Of a stretch of DNA of 64,000 nucleotides, positions 52,196 to 62,636 are shown piece after piece. The stretch comes from Rhizophagus irregularis (lineage: Eukaryota > Glomeromycota > Glomeromycetes > Glomerales > Glomeraceae). The translations under genes and the position numbers were made by a program. Position 1 is the stretch's first letter. Each line of letters begins with the position of its first letter. The notes under the pieces were generated by a model. That model was not told the origin of the DNA. It searched no databases and saw only the letters and a program-made list of their open reading frames with translations. The stretch covers positions 1,862,501 to 1,926,500 of the forward strand of contig NC_089447.1 in the NCBI RefSeq assembly GCF_026210795.1. The letters run 5' to 3'.

Positions 52196-53462
52196 GCATG
52201 TATCCCCCAATTCCCCTCCCCCGTCATCAATTTACAAGGTTGCGGCGCCACATCGAACGGGCATTGGTCGAACGAACGAATGAGCGAACAAACAAACGAA
52301 CGAACGAACAATTAAACGAGCGAGCAATTAATTAACAACATGATTAACAACGACATACAACAACATATACAACATATAACAACAACATTCTTGTTCACAA
52401 AATAAATAGCGTTAGTAATATAAAACATTAAACGATATAAAATAAAATGTACTTCTTTTCCTCAAATTATATCCACTTTTACCTTTAATTTCAAACTTCA
52501 ATAGCTCTCGCTACGAATTATCACTTTTCAAAACATATATTTAAATCTTCTTAAAATTTCATTGATTAAAAATTAATTAATCCAACATTAATTAAAGTTT
52601 GGGGCGAACCTATTACCTTTAATTAATATTAAACTTCATTAACGAATAATTAAATGAAACTTATATTTTATTGAGTTCTGTGGATGCGAACTGTGGAATT
52701 ACTTTGAATTCCGTTCTCTATATATACAATTTTTACGCTACTTTCTATTCTATCTATATACTATCTTTTATGTTCTTTTACATATTATCTTTCAACTATC
52801 TTTCTAATATACTATCTATATTTTAAATACGCTATCTTTTAATATGCTATCTTATATATTATGCTATCTTATATATTATTTTATATATTATCTTTTCTAT
52901 TATTCAAATATTACATTGTAAAGAAATAATTTATAACCCATCTTTTATAAGCTGCGTTATCTTTTCTTTAAAATAATCTTTCAAATATTATGTCGTAAAG
53001 ATATAATTCATCTTTTGTGGCTGTGTTATCTTTTATATATGTTCTTTTTAATATGTTATCTTTTATATTCCATCTTTATGCCATCTTTTCATATCATCTT
53101 CTATATTATTTTGTGTTCTCCAATCTTTCCGACATTATTTTATATATTCTTTTAATCCACTTTATGTGTTTCGCTCATAATCTACCTTTTGCGCTTATAA
53201 TTATTCTTTCTCGTCGTTCTCATTGTTAAAGATCGCTAAGCCGCAAATGATCGACTCTATTTATCCTATTGGTTCTTTGTCAATCATTCAATAAATATTA
53301 CATCATGTAGATCATTACTCTTCTTAAATGTTTATCCTTTTCGGCTAATTATTTATCCATCCACGCCAATCCACGATTAATTCGTTCGTTCTTAATACTT
53401 GATAATTACATTTGGTGGTTGAATTTTATCTTCTTTTCGTACTTGATATTTGGCCGTTTACA
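52196..53462 (-). repeat. 3' LTR (left copy)
   Basis: Near-identical to 62637-63899. On the minus strand it starts TGTAAACGGCC. Contains a GAAC/GTTC tetranucleotide run (about 52260-52320), a TATA-like TATATATAGAG (about 52717-52727, minus strand) and AATAAAA (about 52667-52673, minus strand) about 50 bases further on, which could serve as poly(A) signal. Confidence 0.95.
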
Positions 53463-53475
53463 TTATCCCCCTCTT
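53463..53475 (-). other. Polypurine tract
   Basis: AAGAGGGGGATAA on the minus strand, directly before the 3' LTR; it would prime plus-strand synthesis. Confidence 0.85.
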
Positions 53476-53537
53476 CGCTATTTGTGACCTCACAAATAAC
53501 TTTAAAAGAATCGAACTCGGTCTCGTTCATAATAATT

Positions 53538-54761
53538 CTAATTGAATCGAACTCGGGTCTTATCGAATACCTCTTTTCCTTTGATTACTATTTTTGGTGT
53601 AAATTCCCTTCGATCATAAAATTTCTTTAACCATTCTCCATTTTGTGGTGTTTTCAATATTCTTCCGTCTAATTCTTTGAATTTATATGCTCCGTTTCCA
53701 AATTCTTCGTGAATTAAATATGGTCCTTTCCATTTGCTCTGTAATTTTCCAGACCGTTGTTTCTCTCTCCATGCTTCATATAATAATACTTTTTCTCCTA
53801 TTTCAAATTTAGGTTTTCTAATTCCCCTCTTGTCGTGTTGTTGTTGTTTGCTTTCGAGCCTTCTTCCACATTTTCTTTTATTTTACTTCTTATTACCGGT
53901 AGCTCTTCAATTAATATTTTTATTCTATCAGTTAATGTTATTTTATTTTCGTCTTTATCTAATGGTAGTTTTGCTCTTCTTCCGTATGTTGCATAAAAAG
54001 GTTTAATTCTTGTTGACGATTCTTGCTTTTTTCATCTATACTGCAAATAACACAGATGGTATATGTTTATCCCAATTTTCTTCTCCTAATTTGGCTAATC
54101 CTTCGCATAAAGTTTTATTGAATCTTTCGACCAAACCATTTGTTTGTGGCCTATATGGCGTACTTAATCTATGGTTTATTCCACACCTTTCTACTAATTC
54201 TTCCATCATTTTATTGTTAAATGGAAACCTCTATCGCTAATTATGTTCTTTGGACATCCATGTCTACAAATTATATCTCTCCAAATAAATTCTACTACCT
54301 CTTTTGCTGTAGCTTCTTTTAGCGTGCTATCGCCATTTGGTAAAATAATCCATTGCCATCACAATATACTTATTTCCCTTTTCTGTCTCTTTTAATGGTC
54401 CAACTATATCTATTCCAATCATCTCGAATGGTTCATTTATCTTTATTGGTGTCAATTCATTCTTTCCTCTTGGTCTTCCTCTCATCTGACAATTCCAACA
54501 TGTTTTTACATATTCTTCTACATCTTCTTTCATATTTTTCCACCAATAATTTTCTTTTATTCTATCTAATGTCGCTTCTATCCCAAAATGTCCTGATAAT
54601 TCATTATCATGCATCATGTACATCAATCCTTCGTATTCATAATCTCTAATTACTCTAAATTTGTTTTGTCCTTTTACTCTATATAGAATCCCCTCTTTCA
54701 ATTCATATTTATTCTCTTTTTCGATATTGTCAATTATTCTTTTGTAATTATTTTCTTCCAT
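53538..54761 (-). pseudogene. Retroelement integrase, frameshifted
   Basis: N-terminal HHCC zinc domain (HDNELSGHFG to CWNCQMRG), then the DDE core: first aspartate in IGIDIVGP, second in ISDRG, glutamate in LVERFNKTL. The C-terminal part has a GPY-like segment (KWKGPYLIHEEFGNG) and ends at TAG 53540-53538. Frame breaks lie near 54335 and 54230, with further breaks before 53990; the start and end are in one frame, so the indels compensate in part. It begins with its own ATG (54761) 60 bases past the stop of the upstream frame, with a second TAA at 54773. It could be a separate reading frame or the end of one polyprotein. It would insert the cDNA into the genome; this copy should be inactive. 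Confidence 0.9.
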
Positions 54762-54821
54762 AATATTTCTTTAATTGATTTCGCTTTTAAATTTGTTATT
54801 TTCGTTACGTGTTCTGTATTT

Positions 54822-55928
54822 TTAGTTCTGTGCTCTTCTCCATCTCTCCACCTCTTTAAATACTTTTCTCCAGCTACTATTGTCATTTTTAACTTTTACT
54901 CGACTGTATCTTTCAGTATCTTTGTACACGCTCTGATTTTCTTCAAACATTCTAACCATGTCCAAATATTCATCCTTCTTTAATGTTGGATATGATGATT
55001 TTTCCGTTTTCTTTGTTTCTCTTCCGATGTAATTTTTCCAACATACGTCGCTATCTTTTTCTAAAAATATCACTATTGATTTATCTATTGTTTCTTTCAA
55101 TCTGAATATTTCTTTTTCCATCTCATGATTTCCATGCGGAGTAATTAATCCTCTGTCAAAACTTTTCGTCTTTTGATAATAATATTCACAATATGGTGAT
55201 TTGTCTAAAATTATTATATCTGTATCTTCGTCATATTCTAGCATTCTTCTGTTTATTTGTTCCACTACTTCTTTTCTGAATTTCCATTCTGTCTCCATCT
55301 TTGATTCATAAAATTCATCTTTATCTTTTCTTCTTCTCTTATAAGTGTTGAATCTTACTTTTAATCCTTGCTTTTCCCATTCTTCAATTAAATTTTGTAC
55401 TATACTTGTCTTTCCTAATCCATCTACTCCATCGATTATTACTATTTCTGGTTGATCCTCTACTATCTTTAATAACCTACTTAATGCGTCGGCGTTCGTA
55501 TTTTCTTTTCCCGATCTATGTATTACTTCAAAATTATATTGCTGTAATTCCATTACCCATCTTGCTCTTTTTCCTTTTGGTATTTTTGCATTCATTAATC
55601 CTTTTAATGCACTGTGATCTGTTATTACTTTAAATTTTCTATCGATTAAATATTTATGAAAATGTTGAATTCCCCAAACTATTCCTAAACATTCCAATTC
55701 TGTTATCGGATAGTTTTCTTCTGCTGGTAATAAACTTCTACTTGCGTATGCTATTACTACTTCTTTTCCTTTTTCATCTTTTTGACTTAATACTGCACCT
55801 AATCCTTTCCCTGATGCATCTGTTATTAATAAAAATTCTTTCTTCCAATCTGGATGTCGCAGTATTGGATATTGTATTAACTTTTCTTTCAACTTTTCGA
55901 ACGCTTCTTGTTGCTTTCTCTTCCCCAA
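54822..55928 (-). pseudogene. RNase H plus thymidylate-kinase-like P-loop domain
   Basis: An open frame of 368 codons; being part of a broken polyprotein it has no real start of its own (first codon TTG). Residues 1-33 are the RT connection. Residues 34-152 are Ty3-type RNase H: TDASGKGLGAVL, ELECLGIVW, TDHSALKGL and NADALSRL supply the acidic residues. From about residue 160 to the end is a domain not normal at this place. IVIIDGVDGLGKTS is a Walker A P-loop of thymidylate kinase style, followed by a basic KRRRK stretch, IIILDKSPYCEYYYQK (position of the DR-x-x-S-x-x-x-YQ motif), IVIFLEKD and GRETKK (lid-like). The order fits dTMP/deoxynucleoside kinases; the usual DR arginine is lysine here. 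Ends at TAA 54824-54822. Activity is unproven. Confidence 0.88.
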
Positions 55929-57454
55929 ATGAAAGGTATTCCCTTCTTTCTTAAATCACTTATTGGTCTTGCTATCTTTGAAAAATTCTTCACGAATTTT
56001 CTGTAATATGAACAAAGTCCTAAAAATGATCTTACTTCTTTCACCGTTGTTGGTGCCTTCATTTCTTTTATCTTTTCTATCTTTTTATCGTCTGGCCTTA
56101 ATCCATCATTTCCTACTATATGTCCTAAAAATTCTATATTTCTTTCCAAAAATCTACATTTCTTTAATTTTATTATTAAATTATTCTCCTGTAACTTCTT
56201 TAATACTTTTTCCACATGTTCCATATGGTCTTCTAAATTTTCTGAATATATCATAATATCATCGATATATACTACCACAAAATCATTTATGTATTCTTCT
56301 AATATTTCATCCATTAATCTTTGAAATGTTGCTGGTGCATTCGTTAAACCGAACGGCATTACATTATATTCAAACAATCCTTTCGAACATACAAATGCTG
56401 TTTTTTCTTTGTCTTCTTCTTTCATCTCTACTTGATTAAATCCTGCTGCTAAATCTATACTTGAAAACCATTTTGCTTTTCTATATTTATCTAATAATTC
56501 ATCCATTCTTGGTAAAGGAAAACTATCCATTATAGTTATCTTGTTTAACTTTCTGTAATCAATACAGAATCTATATTTTCCCGTTTTCTTTCCTGCTAAT
56601 GTAACCGGTGAACTCCACGGACTTTTTGATTTTCTTATCCTTCCTTGTCTTAATAATTTATCTACTTCTTCGCTTATAAATTTTGCCTTTTCGTCTGTTT
56701 TCTTGTATCTTCTTTGTTTTATCAGTTCTACTCCATCTTTTATTTTTATCTCATGTTGTGCCGCTTTTGTTCTCCCTTCTATTTCTTTGTCATATTCCAA
56801 AATATCTTGGTATTCTAATAATAATTTTACCATATTTTCCCAAATTGGTTCTTCTACTTTCCCTATACTTAATTTTTGCATAAATTTTTCACTTGGTTCG
56901 AGCATCTTTTCCGTCTCTCTCTTCAGAGCCAAGACTCTCTATTTAAAATTCTGGTGCATTTTGAATACCTCTCCCTCATCGTTACTTTCATATTCTTCAT
57001 CGTCCTCACTCTCTTCGCTTTCATATATTGCTTCTCTTTCATATCCTACTGGGATCGTTATTATTTCCCCCTGTTCTTCCATCCTTAAGGTATGATCTTC
57101 GAAATTTATTTTTGCGTTATACAGCTTCCATATATCATTTCCCAAAATTAGATCCTCTTCTTCTGAATCTATTACTTCAACTTCTTTTAGTATCTTTAAT
57201 TCATCTTTGTATCTTAAAGTTATATTTGCTTTTCCTAACGCTGCTATCTTTTACCCATTTGCTATTGTACATCTAAATTTACTTTTTCCAAATATAGGTA
57301 TATTCAATCTTCTTCTTAATTTATCTGTTATCACACTTACTGCTGCTCCGGTATCTATTATTACGCTCACTAATTGATCTTCAACTTCTAATTCTCGTTC
57401 TCATTGCTGTAGTTTTCTTTTCTCTTCATTTTTCATAGTTCCCACCGAGTGTAG
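55889..57454 (-). pseudogene. Aspartic protease and reverse transcriptase
   Basis: In Gag's reading frame. The protease has the DTGA active-site motif (codons at 57355-57344) and GNDIW further on. RT follows: FCIDYRKLNK, then DSFPLPRMDELL, FSSIDLAAGFNQVEM, MPFGLTNAPATFQRLM and the catalytic VVYIDDIMIY, then FLGHIVG and SFLGLCSYYRKFV. In-frame stops: TGA at 57403-57401, TAA at 57253-57251 and TAG at 56941-56939. Near 55923-55926 a G-run appears one base short, moving the frame into the RNase H part. An acidic linker (ESEESEDDEEYES) lies between protease and RT. The element's RT and protease families are clear; this copy cannot make the whole product without suppression or repair. Confidence 0.93.
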
Positions 57455-59398
57455 TCAATTTTTTTCGTTTATACTTCTTGGTCTATATGTTGCTTCTCTT
57501 AATTGTTTATGATACTTAGGATTCCCATTTATTAATTGTCCATATGTTATATTCGCCCTACAATTTTTCACATCCCCTACAATATCATAAGGTGGTATTC
57601 CGTCAGTTAATCTTGGTCCATACTCTCTGGGTTTTGTTGGTCCTCCTGCTTCTCTCCATTTTCTTAGTCCTTCTGTTGGGTCGTAATAAGCTTGTCTTTT
57701 ATTACTCCATCTCATTCCTTTTGGTCCTATTGGTCTACCCCCGTTTTGTTCTGTTCGTTCAGGTATATAATTTGGTGCCGTTGTACCACTTGGTATTTCT
57801 CTATCGTCCATTCTATTTCCTGCTTCCCTTAATTCTTCTTGTAAATTTCCCTCTTCATTATTATTTTTATATCCCACTATTGGACTCGTTCTTCTTGATT
57901 GTCTTCTTCCTTTTACTGCGTCATCTTTTGCGTATAATTCATTATGATAATTTAATTCTCCATCTTCATAATCATCATAATAGCCTTGTGTGTAATATAT
58001 TCCATTATATTGTGGTTCCTCGTATCCATATTCATCATAATAATATTCTTCTTGATCATCATATTCGTCCATCATATTTACTCTCGCATTCCTTCCTTCG
58101 GGACAATTATTCTTGTAATGCCCCATTCTATTACATCCGAAACACGTTGGTACCCTATTCTGGTTTGATTGATAACTATTCCTATTACTATTATTTAATC
58201 TCCTTCCCATATTTGGTTGATACCTATCCCTATTATCGTTGTTTAATCTTCTCTCCATATTTGCTACCATTCTTTCTAATTTACTAATTTTCGCCTTCTC
58301 TTTAAACATTTCAGCTAATTCGTCCTCATAATTTTCGTTCAATGGTTTTGCGAACATATTTTGTCTATTGTCATCTTTTCCGATATCTATTTTCGTACTA
58401 ATTGGCGTTCCTATTGCTTTTCTTAAAAATTCGTCTTTTGCACCTTCTTCTCTTACTGCTATTTCTATCGCCCCATTTAAGTTCGCTGGATTCTGTCTTC
58501 TAACTTGATATCCTATTGTTGGTTCTAATCCTTCGATGTAAAAATCTACTTGATATTCATCTGCTAATGCATGTCTTCTAGTTGCTATTCTTAATATTTG
58601 TCTAAATCTTCTTGTATATTCTTCAACACTTTCACTTGTTTCTTGTCGAGTTTTTCTTAATTCTAGCATTTTCTTTCTTCTAACATCCTCTCTGGTAAAT
58701 CTTCTTTTTATTCTATGCTTTAAATCATTATCATTATCTACATCTGCCCAATTCACTAAGTGACCTGCATTTACTTCTTTCATTTCATTATACCATTGTG
58801 CTGCTGCTCCTCTTAAATGTGCTGCTGCGTATACCGCTTGTCTTACGCCATTAGCTCCCGCTGCTTTTCCGACTGCTGCAAATGCTACCTCGAATTGTCT
58901 AACCCAATCAGTAACATCTTCATCTTCTCTTCCATAAAAGAGTGGTATACTAATTGTTCCTCCTGCTTCATTTCCTGCATTTTCGATCCTATCTATCAAA
59001 CTTCCTCCTGCTCCTACTGCTGCGTTCAAAGTATTAGCCGGATAACCTAAAGCATTCTCTATCAATCTTTTTATTTGGTTCTCAGTTGCCATATTTAATA
59101 TATTCTCTTGAAATAAATCTCGTAAATTGTAATCAGATAATTCACTTTCGTTGTCAGAATTTTTAATATTTAATGAACTATTCGTATCTGAGTTTTGACT
59201 CAAGTCGCTACCTCCTCTATTTATAACATTTTCAATTTCATCTTCAGATTCTTTTTCGTTAAAATTTTCAATATTTTCATCCCATATTTCATCCGGACTT
59301 AGTATTTCTCCAATCTTTTCTGAATCATCTGTATTATCTTCTTCTGATTCTTCATTATCGCTTCTTTCGCCACTTTCTTCACTATCTATTATTCCCGC
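57455..59398 (-). CDS. Gag with CCHC zinc knuckle
   Basis: Continuous frame directly after the ORF-X stop codon and in the same phase. It opens with an acidic, Ser/Glu-rich stretch of about 65 codons with no ATG, then the capsid-like region. Retrotransposon Gag motifs are visible: ISIPLFYGREDEDVTDWVRQ, AAQWYNEM, LKHRIKRRFT and ESVEEYTRRFRQILRIA. A zinc knuckle C-x2-C-x4-H-x4-C (CFGCNRMGHYKNNC) follows at codons near 58144-58103, then a Tyr/Asp/Glu-rich tail. The first ATG in frame is inside the capsid region (MATENQIK), so either translation continues from ORF-X or this stop is a mutation. Ends TGA 57457-57455. Packages element RNA into virus-like particles. Confidence 0.88.
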   Translation of the reverse strand, partial: AGIIDSEESGERSDNEESEEDNTDDSEKIGEILSPDEIWDENIENFNEKESEDEIENVINRGGSDLSQNSDTNSSLNIKNSDNESELSDYNLRDLFQENILNMATENQIKRLIENALGYPANTLNAAVGAGGSLIDRIENAGNEAGGTISIPLFYGREDEDVTDWVRQFEVAFAAVGKAAGANGVRQAVYAAAHLRGAAAQWYNEMKEVNAGHLVNWADVDNDNDLKHRIKRRFTREDVRRKKMLELRKTRQETSESVEEYTRRFRQILRIATRRHALADEYQVDFYIEGLEPTIGYQVRRQNPANLNGAIEIAVREEGAKDEFLRKAIGTPISTKIDIGKDDNRQNMFAKPLNENYEDELAEMFKEKAKISKLERMVANMERRLNNDNRDRYQPNMGRRLNNSNRNSYQSNQNRVPTCFGCNRMGHYKNNCPEGRNARVNMMDEYDDQEEYYYDEYGYEEPQYNGIYYTQGYYDDYEDGELNYHNELYAKDDAVKGRRQSRRTSPIVGYKNNNEEGNLQEELREAGNRMDDREIPSGTTAPNYIPERTEQNGGRPIGPKGMRWSNKRQAYYDPTEGLRKWREAGGPTKPREYGPRLTDGIPPYDIVGDVKNCRANITYGQLINGNPKYHKQLREATYRPRSINEKN

Positions 59399-61048
59399 TT
59401 ATTCTTTCAACAACTTATCTAATTTTTTCTTCAATTCTTTTTCCGACTCATCTTTATTTTCTTGAAAGATTTCTATGAATTCTTTATCTAAAATTTCTCC
59501 ATCTGTATATCCCATACTAGTCAATCTCAACAATTCTTCTTCAGTTATTATTGTTCCAATATCTTCAAAAATCTTCTGTAATCTTTTTACCCGATCATCA
59601 ATTTCATCGATATTTTCTTCTTCACAATCTTTGCATACCATTCCTCTTACTCTAGACATATCATCCATCCATCCTAATCTAAACATATCATTCATCCATC
59701 TTATTTCGCATCTTTCGCACCAAGTTGTATTCTTGTTTAACCACTTATGAATTTCTTTTCTTAATTCTTTATCTTCCAAATCTATCATTTCCATATATTC
59801 TTCCACAAATTCTTTAGTTACTATTATTCGATTATTTACCCCAAAACTCTTCATTCTTTGAATTTCTGACACATCTATTTCATATCCCAATTTTTCTAAG
59901 TTGTTTCTTAATTCTATTAGCTCATCTTGTTCATTCTTCTGCGCTTCTTTAACACATTCCCCGCATTCGCTATCCGCTTCGTCCATTTCGAACCTTCTAT
60001 TACCACATTTTTCACATCTTATTGTTTCTTTTTCTAACCATTCTTTTATCCTCAATTCTTTTTCCCTTTCATCCAATTCCTCTATCTCTTGAATTTTATC
60101 CATAAATATTCTCGTTACCAATATATCCATTTCTATCATCAACTTTATTCCTATTTTCCAAATGTCCCTCAGTTGATCTTCATCCATAACATTTGACCTT
60201 CTTCTTAATTCACTAAATTTCCATGATTTATCTCCTATTATTATCTCTAATTCTTCCTCGGAATCATTTTCCAATTCGTAACTTGCTGGACTATCTTCAC
60301 TTTCTGAATCTTCTGGTTCTTTTGTAAATCCCCTAGTATCTATAAATATTCTTATTATCTTTTGCATCATATTCTTGTGATATTCGTGAACATTTTCTAT
60401 ATGTATGTTCTCATATTCTATTTTGGACATTAGTTCCTTTACTTTCTCCTCATTCATAGCTATTCCTTCTTCTTCATATAGTAACTCCCTAAACGTCTCT
60501 ATTGCTCCTGTCTTTACTCGTAATGGTCCAATTTCTTTTGATGTGATTCTATACCATTGCCAAAATTTCTCAAACCTTCTTTCAACATCCCAATCTTCCA
60601 AAATATATTTGTGTTCTATTAATTCAGGATTTCCAATTAATCTATCAAATACTTCATTCCCCAGATTTCTTTCAATACAGTCTCTTACAATTACTAATAT
60701 AATTGTTCGTAATCCCCTTTCTTTCATTTTTGGTTGTATTCTATATCTTATTGATTCCGTTATTCTATCCATTATGTCTCTACATTTCCCTTTATGTATT
60801 GTATCTTCCCTTTCTGAATTATTCATACTTAATAAATCTAATACTCCCTTAATCGTTACGTCATTGTATATTATTATTGCATCTTCAAATTTAAATAACG
60901 CGTCCCAAAATTTCTTGAATACTATTGGTTCATTTACTATTGGATAACATAATTCACAATTTAAACATTCATCCAATTCTTCCGTTCCTAATTCGTGTTC
61001 CTCTTTATGTGTTCTATATTCGCTTTCCCATTGATGGTACCATTCCAT
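59399..61048 (-). CDS. ORF-X: novel 549-residue zinc-module protein upstream of Gag
   Basis: Starts at ATG 61048 and ends at TAA 59401-59399, with no internal break. I do not recognise the family. Visible parts: a CxxCxxC cluster (C28, C31, C34); a central region rich in Glu/Lys/Ile; an acidic segment (about 243-266, EDSESEDSPASYELEND). Two related modules follow, about 325-422 and 423-530. Each has a helix (KELRIKEWLEK / KELRKEIHKWLNK), a CxxC pair, a second CxxC (C345/C348 with C362/C365; C444/C447 with C472/C475), then a helix and the signature I-x-x-x-E-I/L-x-R-x-x-S-x-G followed by KEF. The ORF stops just after the first helix of what would be a third module (EKELKKKLDKLLKE). It is in the same frame as Gag. 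Nucleic-acid or protein binding through zinc modules is a guess. Confidence 0.8.
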   Translation of the reverse strand: MEWYHQWESEYRTHKEEHELGTEELDECLNCELCYPIVNEPIVFKKFWDALFKFEDAIIIYNDVTIKGVLDLLSMNNSEREDTIHKGKCRDIMDRITESIRYRIQPKMKERGLRTIILVIVRDCIERNLGNEVFDRLIGNPELIEHKYILEDWDVERRFEKFWQWYRITSKEIGPLRVKTGAIETFRELLYEEEGIAMNEEKVKELMSKIEYENIHIENVHEYHKNMMQKIIRIFIDTRGFTKEPEDSESEDSPASYELENDSEEELEIIIGDKSWKFSELRRRSNVMDEDQLRDIWKIGIKLMIEMDILVTRIFMDKIQEIEELDEREKELRIKEWLEKETIRCEKCGNRRFEMDEADSECGECVKEAQKNEQDELIELRNNLEKLGYEIDVSEIQRMKSFGVNNRIIVTKEFVEEYMEMIDLEDKELRKEIHKWLNKNTTWCERCEIRWMNDMFRLGWMDDMSRVRGMVCKDCEEENIDEIDDRVKRLQKIFEDIGTIITEEELLRLTSMGYTDGEILDKEFIEIFQENKDESEKELKKKLDKLLKE

Positions 61049-62616
61049 TATATGCTTTAGTTAAATTGCTATGAATATCCATCCAGAATCTCAATCGGAT
61101 TCCTCTCTCTATATATATATTTCACTCTTATCATTTCTATTTTTGATCTTCTAAACATTCTTTCCTCTTTAAATAGATTACTTCTTTCAATCTTAGATTC
61201 CATCTTTCGGTTCTATATATTTACTTCGTCATATTTTACTATTAATTTTTGCTGCGTCTCGAAATTTCAAAAAATTTTTCTAAGTCCACGATCTCCTCAG
61301 GCTGCGGAGGTTTTTTACTGCGCCATAAAATCTATCTTTTATCACTGATTTCCCTAATTTCACATGTCACATCTTTTCGTCACCGTGATTCATAGTTTCA
61401 CTTATCGCCTCTTTTTGTCACATCTTTTTGTCACGTCTTTTTGTCACCAAGATCCATAATTTCACATATCACAAACTTTATGAAAATTTTGGAGTTTTAA
61501 GGTTTGCGAATTTCCAATCTTTCTTATCGTCCACATAAATCCTTCTTACTATATATTCTATATTATATAAATTAATCTATAACACACAAAATGTCGTTCT
61601 TTTCAGATAAATGTCTTTCTTTTCAAATAAATGTTCTTTTTCAAATAAATATTCTTTTAAATAAATGTCCTTCTTTTCGGATTTTACTCTATTATTAAAT
61701 ACTGCACGTAATGTTCATTATACGGCTCGTTAATGTGTAAATATCCTTCTATTTTTTTCTTCTTTTAACGGAACATTGTAATGAAAGCGCGAACGTGACA
61801 CTACACCAGGAACCCTCATCTGAAATGTAGCCTGGGACCTGTAACAATACAACATATCCGTCTTTTCCTCCTTCGTTGGCCGACTCGTCTCTTAACGGGT
61901 GAATCTAATCTTCCGAAATCCAGTTTCAAAAGTCATCAGCTATCCATAAAACTCATCTAAACCAACTTTCTTAAATTGGTGGACCTATACTGGGCTTATC
62001 TCTATCTTTTTCCCTTCGGTCAAAGCATGATAGTTTACAGGTTTGTCCCATTTTATCCATCCAATGTTTCTTGATAGTAGGTGTCTTTACAATTTTCATT
62101 CCCCGTCCCCAAAGCAATTCACGTGTTATTGAGCTGGGTATCCAGATTTGACGTAACCCATACGTTATAATCTTTAATGTCGAAGAATAAAAAATTTTCC
62201 AATCTTGAGCATTTATCCAAAATCCAAACTCAGAGGTAACCCATACCACACAGATGAACCTCGGATAATACATTGGTGTTCTCCCATTATTAATCTTTAT
62301 TCCAAAATTTATCTTTCGCTTCCACATCTCCTTATGAAATTTCTCAGGTACTTTATTCCCGAAAGAAACATTCTTGTGCTTTCTATCGATTAAGTGATTA
62401 CTTGCACAACTCCAAACTCCAATCTTTCGCCTTTTCAAGTTCTTAACTCGTTAAATCCTCATTGATTTATTGGTTCCTTTTGAACTCGTCAAAACCTGAA
62501 ATCTAAAAATAAATTCTAAAAATAAAATATTGATTAATAATACCTATCAGTGACTTACTAACGAAATTAAATTTTCATATTCATTATAATAATAATCATG
62601 TGATTTACGATCATTT
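61049..62616 (-). other. Long 5' leader of the retrotransposon
   Basis: About 1.57 kb between primer binding site and ORF-X, much longer than a usual Ty3 leader. It contains G/C-richer blocks, a TTTTTGTCACATC-type repeat near 61370-61450 and AAATAAATGTC-type repeats near 61600-61680, plus one open frame of its own (next entry). Confidence 0.6.
61971..62438 (-). CDS. Leader ORF, unknown function
   Basis: A 155-codon open stretch; its first codon is TTG, and a stop lies four codons upstream. The first ATG in frame gives about 117 residues beginning MWKRKINFG. Tryptophan-rich, protein-like composition (FICVVWVTSEFGFWINAQDW, then GLRQIWIPSS) and no poly-A/T bias, so it may be a real or recently real gene captured in the leader. 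Not recognised; it could also be an exon. Confidence 0.35.
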   Translation of the reverse strand: MKRRKIGVWSCASNHLIDRKHKNVSFGNKVPEKFHKEMWKRKINFGIKINNGRTPMYYPRFICVVWVTSEFGFWINAQDWKIFYSSTLKIITYGLRQIWIPSSITRELLWGRGMKIVKTPTIKKHWMDKMGQTCKLSCFDRREKDRDKPSIGPPI

Positions 62617-62634
62617 CTTGCGAGTCACGCACCA
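62617..62634 (-). other. Primer binding site
   Basis: TGGTGCGTGACTCGCAAG on the minus strand, two bases inside the 5' LTR. It starts TGG as required to pair with a tRNA CCA end. I cannot name the tRNA: it would end CGAGTCACGCACCA. Confidence 0.75.
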
Positions 62635-62636
62635 TA

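Noticed and set aside
53017-53229. Membrane-like open frame, repeated at 63453-63731
   Set aside because: It lies inside both LTRs, is short, differs by frame-breaking changes between the copies, and is explained by T-rich LTR sequence.
57201-60947. Many long + strand open frames across the retrotransposon
   Set aside because: They are antisense shadows of the minus-strand gag, pol and ORF-X and have leucine/phenylalanine/serine-rich nonsense composition.
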